Shown here one piece after another: positions 37,401-46,400 of a DNA stretch of 64,000 nucleotides (the stretch's first letter is position 1; every line of letters starts with the position of its first letter). Both the position numbers and the translations under genes were made by a program. Below the pieces are notes generated by a model. That model saw only the letters and a program-made list of their open reading frames with translations, was not told where the DNA came from and made no database searches. Source of the DNA: Aquila chrysaetos chrysaetos (Eukaryota; Chordata; Aves; Accipitriformes; Accipitridae); the NCBI RefSeq assembly GCF_900496995.4, contig NC_044016.1, positions 23,292,932-23,356,931 of the forward strand. The letters run 5' to 3'.

Positions 37401-40400
37401 GCTGTTTGTTGATTAAAGCTGCTTCTTGGTTAGTAGATAATTGGTAAGGTTTTTACTCACCTTGTAAGCTTCTACATCCTTGATGTGTTTTAAAAGGAAG
37501 ACAATCTTGAACTTTTTTAACAACCTGAACTTTTCAGAAGATTGTAATGTGAAAAGAAAGGTGAACACAGAGCTAGAAGATATGGGTCTGTGAAAGAAAA
37601 ATAATTATAAAGTTGATGAATACAGTTCATTACCCATTACACAAAGTGTGAATGGTTGGTTGCTTGTTTATTTCTTTGATGAGGAAATAAATATTAATAA
37701 TCCAGAGAAAGCAGTGTCTTCCAACCCCCTCTGTAAGTGAATGAATCCAACAGATATTCTGTAAAGTGATCTGATATCTTTACAAAGCACTTAGGGAGAG
37801 AGGAGAGCAAGCAGTACAGAGCATTTTTATGTGTTCAGTATCAGCACCTCATGTGCCTGGTTTAGGGTTTGAGTTTGGGGTTTTCTTGTTCTCTTGAGGT
37901 TTTTTTGAAGTGCTAAACAGATTGTGGTGCACATAGTAGGGATGATTCAGTCTGATGTTTGAGGAAGCTTAGTGCATTACTAAAAATGTTATGCAGACCA
38001 CATAAATCTCATCACACAAGTTTTATGTCTATTTTCTTTCCTGTTTTTTATTATTTAGGCAGAAGAAATGTGTCCAGGATATTCCAAATGCAATTATGTG
38101 TATTTGGCAAAGGTAACCAAGTTCTTTTAAAAATAATGATTTGTAGACTCTGGTATTCTTACAGTGGTCTGATTGGAAACAAAATGTTTTTTCTTCTCAG
38201 TGCTATAAAGATCTTGGCCAGAAAAACAATGCACTGAAGTACTGTGATTCTGCACTGTCAATTCTCTCAGTTACTAATGAGGTGGGTATTGAGAGTGATA
38301 ACTTGTTCTCTTGTGACTGCTGTCTTGTCTTTGGCACCCATTATTGCACTGTCAGTAATAACATAATGTTTCACTTTTTCCCCTGAACACAGAACCTTCC
38401 TTTTTCCTCCACTGTAGGTTGGCTCATTACAGTTGTCTGTATTAACAGCTTTAAAAAAATCTTTGTCTGGGGAACTGTCAGGGACTTGTCTGTGTCAGAG
38501 GCTGTCAGAAATTGAATTGCACTCTTTGTAATTCAACCCATTTCATTACACTATCTTAAGCATAAGCAGTCGAGTGTGTCACTTTAGCTGTGCTGAAATT
38601 TTGCCCCAAACCTACTTTTTCTCAGTTGAAAGCATTCTGGATTTTTGTCCCATAGTCTCTGTCTCTGCTCCTGAAAGCCTCCGGTTTGTGTTAGCTATAG
38701 CAGAGGTAGATGAGTTATTCAAGATTGCCTTTGTCTTCAACCACAGTGCAGTTAAGGAGGCACAGTTCTTCCAGTTACATCTGCTGGAACATAGTTTATT
38801 CTAAGAGATTATTAGATTCATTTTTAGGCCCTTTAGAGTATTTTTAGTATATGGATGCAAAATTTCTACAGATATTTGAGAGATTTTAAGTGATGTAATT
38901 TCTCAAATATAAACCAAGTCATGGCAAGAGGTTCATTCTGTCTGATCTCATGTAGAAGCAAGTTCCATAATTACCGACCCATGGCTGGAAATGTCTTACC
39001 ATCCCAGAGAGTGACAAGTTCAAACCTGAGCTTTGTCAGCCTAAGGGACCCCCTTTGAGCACAGCAGATGTGGTAGGGAGAGAGAGAGGTGATTCCAGAG
39101 ACGAATTGGCCCTATCCCATTTAATTCTTTGAAGTTAAGGAAAAAGACCATTAAATAGATCTGTAACTTGACTGACAATAAATACTGTGTGTGGAGCACT
39201 AACATGTTTATGTCAAGTGTTCATGCTGGGAAGAAAGACCACTGCATGCCTCACCAGCAGCTGCTCCTGGGTGGCCTTTATTTTTGGCCCAAGTTATAGT
39301 ATGTACCAATCATAAATTAAACAATCATTGTTTAAGTTCAATGTTTTTTTAAATATGTATTGATACAGATATGACATTAATAGTCTCTTAACTCTGCTTT
39401 ATTCTTTACTTACTGTTGAAATGTACCTTCGGCTTGCCTATTACAGAACATAGGAAAGACTGCTATAAATTACCTGTTATTTGGTGCCTTACATCTTTGC
39501 ATAAAAAGTAGGACCAATGGTGTAAGGCAGAGAGCATACAACTGAAATTGCTTGAACTCAGCCTGTTTTGTATATATCTGCACTGACTGTGCTGGTGAAT
39601 TTTTTGGTTTTCCTGTATTCAATTTACTACAGGCCAGGTAATCTTGCAATGAACTCTGAAGATATCTGGTAAAATCGCAAACAAACATATATCACAGAAA
39701 CTTCTGATGGGCAGAAGACTGTGTTTAGTAAACTGGAAGTCATTCAACATATTCATAAAGACTCCTTGAAAAAGTGTAGAGATAGCATAGATTAGGATTC
39801 ATCTTTGATAACAATAGCTGGACAAAATTTTGGTGACCAAAGGTAGCTGCTGAGGCTCCCCCTACACTCGGTGGAGAGAGATAGATGCATCCAGGTGCCC
39901 CACCCTGCCTCTCTCTCCCCTGACAGCAGAGAGAGACTAGATGTGAAGGTATGTGTAAGATGTGTACCTGAGACACCTGACTCCTAGACTGTGCAGTTAA
40001 TGAGAGGTGAATCCTGCCTTTAAAGTCCAGTGTCATCAGTCTAAATGTGAGCTGGAGTTCAGTGTGTCCTGGGCCACCTGGAGGGGCTTAGTCCCTGGTA
40101 AAAGGAATGCCCCATCACATTTCTGAAGTACCGGCAGACCTGATAAGGAGCGGGGACCCTGAGGTGAGAGCTAGAATTTGGGAGCAGCCTGAAGGGTGTG
40201 TGTGTGTATTCTGGCAAGCAGGGTGGTGATGAGAATAAGAATGATACTGGTTTGTGAACAGAAGAAAGAGCAGCAAATGGACCCCCAAAATCTTTTGTCC
40301 ATCTGAAGAGGACAAGATGATATGTCCTCTTCTGTTTTGACTAATTCTATAGATATCACAGATTTGTCTGCTTTGTCTTGTTTACTTGTGATGTGTTTTG

Positions 40401-43400
40401 AGTTAAGTTTAGAAAAAAAAAGTCCAGGAAAATATGGCATTGGGGCAATAGTGTGTAATTCAATTTAAAAAAAAAAAAAAAAAAGGCAGTTAGCACAAGG
40501 TAAAACCAAGTGCACGCTCAGAGGAATTACTGTAAAATGGAGATCTGGAACACAAACTCTGCTGATGCTGTTACCTCAAGTCCCATCTGAATTAGAATAT
40601 TACATGTTGTTTTGGTTATTGTGTTAGAGAAAAACTGTTACTGATTTTGGGGGGAAACTTGCTGGAACTGAAGTGGTTCAGGGCTTGGAGCCGTACAGAG
40701 GAATAACATTTAGTCAGGTTAGTTTAAGGGAGGGAAAAGACTGTAATAAGACTAAAGAGATGTTGGGGAGACAGTAATAAACAGATGCTGTTAAAGTGCC
40801 TGAATTGACTACAGCCCTGGAAAAGATGGCGTTCATGGTCTGAAAAAGAAAACGCAGGTCAGCAGCAGTCTGAGGATTTCTTTCAGTTTGCCACAGCACA
40901 GGATCTCAAGGTTGTCAGCAGCATGGTATGCAAATCATGTCATGCAAAACCGATCATTCCCAAGTGTAATCGTAGTTTCTCATGTGAGTTTTCTCTCTTT
41001 CTTCAGGCAGGGGAATTCCTTTATTGTTTTAAAATGTTGGCTTCTACTGAGAAACATGTATATGTATAAAGGCATAAAATCAGGAGCAGACTGAGAGACA
41101 AAGTTGCTGGAAAGGTGCCACATTGAGGAAATGTGTAGTATTTCATGATACAAATCATTCTGCAGCATAAGTATGAAAAATAATAGTAGACAATGGTTTA
41201 CTTTTTATTGCTTCTGAGCATCCACAGTTTCCAGTGACTTCAGTGGGAACCAGAGGTGCTCGGCATCAGTAAAATGGCCCATAGCTCATTTTAATCCTCA
41301 GGTCAAATTCTCAGCTGGTCTAACTCAGGGCACTTCTTTGACACTTTGTCTAGGATTCATTTTATGTAACATTTCAAGTTAAGTGAGATTACTTTTGTCT
41401 TGAATGCTGTATCACATCCAAATATTCCTTCTGTGTGTCTGTTCTACCACTTAGAGAATATCTTTTTAATTCAAGGGGTAGAGGGGTAGAGGGGCTTCCA
41501 AACAGAGGTAATTATTGTTAAGGAAAAAAAAAAAAAAATCAGATGGCCAGTTTCAACCCTATTATGAACCTAAAAAAGGATACCAAAGAAATCATAAAAG
41601 GAGAGACAAATTCTGGTTGAATGACTCCTGTAAGTCCTAATACCAGTTTTTAAAAATAGTTTGGCACATTTTTAACTAATCAGTCTGCATTTCTTTAATT
41701 TTAAAAGGAAATACAGGAGATTTGGTGCAAATTACATCTGGAAAACTAAACTGATGTTACCGTAGAGACCTTTCTCTTTATCCTCTCTAAACAAAAACCT
41801 CCAATGAATCATGCGGTCCTTCCTTGGCCATAAATACTGTCATACTGTAGAGTGGTACTTCACTGCTGGAGGTGCACAGGACATAAAATTGTCCTGCTTT
41901 TCTCTGGTTGCTGTCCAGGCGGATAACGTCAGGGTCCTGGGAAACATTCACCCCTTCAGTAAAAGAGATCCTAATGCTCAGGGCTGCTGTGAGTTACTGT
42001 AAAGTGCATAACAGCTGCTCTGTTTATCTAGTAGATGTTGCATTACCCTTACTGAGACTCATTACTTTGTAGAGCGCTCAAAGCCTTGGTGAGTATGACT
42101 ACATGAAAGGCTGTCAAAACCAGATGTGGTGGACTACTGTGATTGGAAAAAAATGACTTTTTTAAATTTGAGGACAAAAATGTCATTTAAATTTGAAAAC
42201 ATGAGCATTTGTCTTGCATATAGAAAGACAAAATGAATGGATGTGTGTCTGTGCTTGATTAAACACATAGTGCTTTGTATGTAAGGGGAATAAGACACTA
42301 ATTTCTTGTTTATAACAAAGATTGTTGGGTATTTTCAAGGCTGGAACTTGTAGAAAATTAAATTCTCAATGTAGGATTATAAAGTATAATAAGAAATTAT
42401 TTTTTCTTGTATCTGGACATGAGCATGGGCATCAGAGTGAACTCTGTGCTTGTAGGACCCATAAGCTCACCACAAAGGGATAACAGCCTAGCAGAGGAAG
42501 AGATTAAAATTTCAAGGTTCTGGTCTCTATGATATTTTTTGAAAATTAATCTAAAAAGCAGCAGTTACATTACAAAAAATGTAGTCTTGGAAGACCTGAA
42601 GACAGCAAAGCAGGAAGAATGCAAAGCAAATCTATTTGCACTGAGAGTTGCTGAAAGTCTTACTCAAAATGCAGATAAAAACTTCCCTGAAAATGAGCAT
42701 GTATTTTACAAAATTATTGGTGATTTAAAAAAAAAAAATCTTAATTTCAAAACCACTCCTTCCTACCCAGCAATTACAAATGAAGACAATTCAGAGTTGA
42801 AATTAACAAGTGAAAGAGATTTAGATATTACAGAATTGATCATTATGGCATTCACTTCCAACAGGTGTAGAATGGCAAGAAGCAGAGACTTGTTAGAGAC
42901 TCTGCCTTTGGCCCCAGTGACATTTGAAACTCTAGAAAAGCCCATGTGGAGGAGGAAGTAAATGTAATAATGGGCAGGAACAATGGCTGAATGTTTACAC
43001 AAGAATACAGCTGCTGAGGAGAAATCATGGCCTTAAGATGTTCTTACATTTTTTTTACATCACCATAATTGATCTCCCTGGTCATTAATTTACATTTTTC
43101 ATATTGTCTGTAAGGAAAAGAGTGGGAGTTACAGAGGGATGGAAGAGAGGACAGAGTATAAACTTCAGCACCCATCAGTTGTTCCTGTTACAACAGACCA
43201 TTTATGTATCTTGAATTTTCCACAACAGATTTTGAGGAGAAAAAAGTAATTTACTTCTGCTTTTCAAGTGAAGGGTACGAATTATGACTTGTTTGTGGAA
43301 AAAACTACCCATCAAAACTATGTGAATAATTTGGGTTAACCTTATAAAAAATGTTTTTGTTTTCTCATCAAACAGAACATTTTCTTTTCTCAACATCATC

Positions 43401-46400
43401 AGGTCAATACAAAATGTCATTGTTTTCAGAGGATATTTGTTCCTTTAGATTTTGTGCACATTTGTCCTCCAAATGCCAAGCAAAAGTCTATGGTGTTTCA
43501 ATTACAAAATAATGGAAATATTCAGATTTGTGTTCAGTTTGAATTCTAGGCTATTGTTTTCCTGCTAATACTGTTTGTGGAGTTGAATAAGAATTTCCTA
43601 ATAGCTACCACCAATCCAAAATTAAAGTATCTTCTGAATATACTTTAAAAAACTATTCCTTAATTAGTGATTCTGTTTACACTGAATATGAGTGCTTCAA
43701 GCTCAGGAAATGGGCCTTTTAAAACCTCATTATAAAGAGATCAGATTTCAAACTGTAAAATGCTGGTAAAAATGAGACATTTTCAAAAGGGCTGCTAGAA
43801 GAATTTGAGACATCCTATATTTTACATTATTTTGCACTTCAGAGAATACAGTCTATTTTTCTGTTAGTGATCAGACTGATTTGCTGTCTGCATATTTTTG
43901 AAGTTCTTGCCAAAAGGTTTGTTTGCATTGTCTGCTTATTCTTTCTCCCTCTCCAAAAATTATTCCAAAAAATGAAGAAGCTATTTTTTTAGTGCAGTAG
44001 TTTCATACATAAAGTCTATCCTGATAAATACCGAGCTTATTATATTTATGATTAAATTGACTAGTTTATCACAAAGTATTAATTTCAACATCCTATCAAA
44101 GGTAACATGGTTTTGGCATAGTTCTTAGTGCAGCAAGACTGATCAACAGATGATTCCTCAAAGCATGGAGTGTATCTCTTCCGCTGGCATGCTGATGTTG
44201 CAGGGGCAGAGTGGGAGAAGTATTCATGGAGGTGGTGGTGCACTGCAGGATGAAGAGGTTCACAATTGGTTTCCTGTTTTTGTAGAGTGGCCAGGGCAAG
44301 TCAAGCTTCCAGAAGTTTGAAACATATTGTCTCAGAATCAATATACAGGGTGAAGGAAAGCCTCAACAGGCATCTTTCTGAAGAGGTTGTAACTGGGTGT
44401 GATCATGTTTAAGCCATTTCAGTGATGACTGCACAGAAAAAAGGGCTGTAGGTCCCATTGTGGTGGGGGCGGCAGCTGGACAGAAACAGGGGAATGTCTT
44501 GAACATCAAAAGCTCTGCATTGTGTACAATAGTAAAAGGAAACCAGATTACAGGTGAAACTTAGTCTTTTAAGTTAGAGAAGAACTTGTGTATAAAAATT
44601 TTATGTGACTTAATTATTCTAAATGGAATTCTGCCATTTGTAATTTTTCAACAGCAGTCTTCGAACTAGCTGAACTGTTTATTCAGTCTTCCGGGTGTGA
44701 AAGGGTGTTTTTCCCTCTACTTGAAGTATAATCAGGAAATGTGGAATTATTGTCAGCTACATATTTTAAAGCTGTGCTTGCCTTGATCCTAAAAGCTTTG
44801 AGAAGTCATGGTTCATCCCCAGAGGAAGATACTAAGAATATGAAAAAGCATAAAATGCCCTAACTTGTGACGTACAGCAGTCATATAGAAGGTTGCAAGT
44901 AGATGATTGCATTGTTTTATTGAAATATCTAAGGGGAAAAACAGTATTATGCAATCGTATGCAAATTAACACCTACTACAGTCACACCCTCTGTAAGAGT
45001 CTATCATGAAACTGAGAAGGGATAGCATATAGTTTTATATGATTTATATTGTCCACAAGAGTTATTACTCTCTAATTAACGATCCTTATGCCTGTTTGGG
45101 ATTCTCTTCTCTTACAGTCCAGGATTTCTCCTGGAGCTGCAAAGGAATGATACAGCTGTACCCAAAATCAGGGGTGGCTCTCAGCACCTCATTGCTGTTA
45201 CTGCATATCAGAGTACAGCTTTGGACCACCCTTGCAGCCCAGCTCATTTAATATACCGTGCAGTGCCTCAGACTTCAATGAAACCCTACAGGATGCTTGT
45301 CAGCTTGGGAGTTGGCAGTGGTTGCACACAATTACATTATTGGCTGGTGTAACCATTTTGGTTGTGGTCATGGGGGTGTATCATTCTCTGTTGACAGTTG
45401 GGACTTTGTCAACAAGTGCACACATGTGCAGTGCCTGGGTTGAGTGTGTTTAGTGCATAAGGAAATAATTAGCAGAGATGGAAGGTAAAATCATTATCTT
45501 TCTGTCTCTGCTTTAATTGCCATTTAATTTTTACATGCACATTTACCTGTGTATGTCTGTGTGTATATATATCTATCAATAAAATTTTTCAGTAGAAATT
45601 AACTGTCAAAATGTGGACTACCTCCAGTTAAGCCAACATTCCCTTTTTCCCACCAGCTCTCTCTTCCGTCTTGCTCTTGTTTTCAACTCCCTGTTTTCCC
45701 TTGTTCAGTCCCTGGCCTCCCAGGTCTTTTTTTCCTGTGCATATCCTCTGTGGGTGATGAAACATAAAAGAAAAGCAACTAAATAGGAAGAGGGGAAAAT
45801 AAGTCACTGACCCTGTAATTTGAATACCTTTTGTGTAGCAGTTTGCAGAACATTTTGAACTCATATTCAACTCTGAAAATGATATGAGAAGTGTTAAATA
45901 AATGTAAGCCTTGACAGTAGAAAGTCAAGGTTGAAAATGGCTGCGTATTCAGTCAGCGCTGAACTAAGCCTCAGGGTGAACAAATGGGACTGATGCAAAT
46001 ATATTGCATTCCTCCTACGACTTACACCTCTTCCTCTCCCTGCCACACTCTAAAGGGAGATCAAAGCCTGCCAGTCTTAACCCCCCCCCCCCAAAAAAAC
46101 CCAAAACACAAAAAAGTCGACCTTATTGTTCATTTTTAGAAAGCCACAGACCCAGAAATCAATGAAGAAGAAAGTTGGCCAAATAAGAGATTTATGGCTT
46201 TGTCTTCCCATTAACAGCCAAGCTTTGGGCCTTAATGAAGTTTTCATCCTTAAAACTGGAGACTGGTACACTGAACAGAGTTGTGGCTTCTCTCTCCTTT
46301 TAGCATGACATGCCTCTTGGTCTGGAAGGACTTTATCCAAAGGTGACATAATAGTTCCCTTCACTGACCATTCTCAGCTTTGTTTTTAATGCCATTATTA

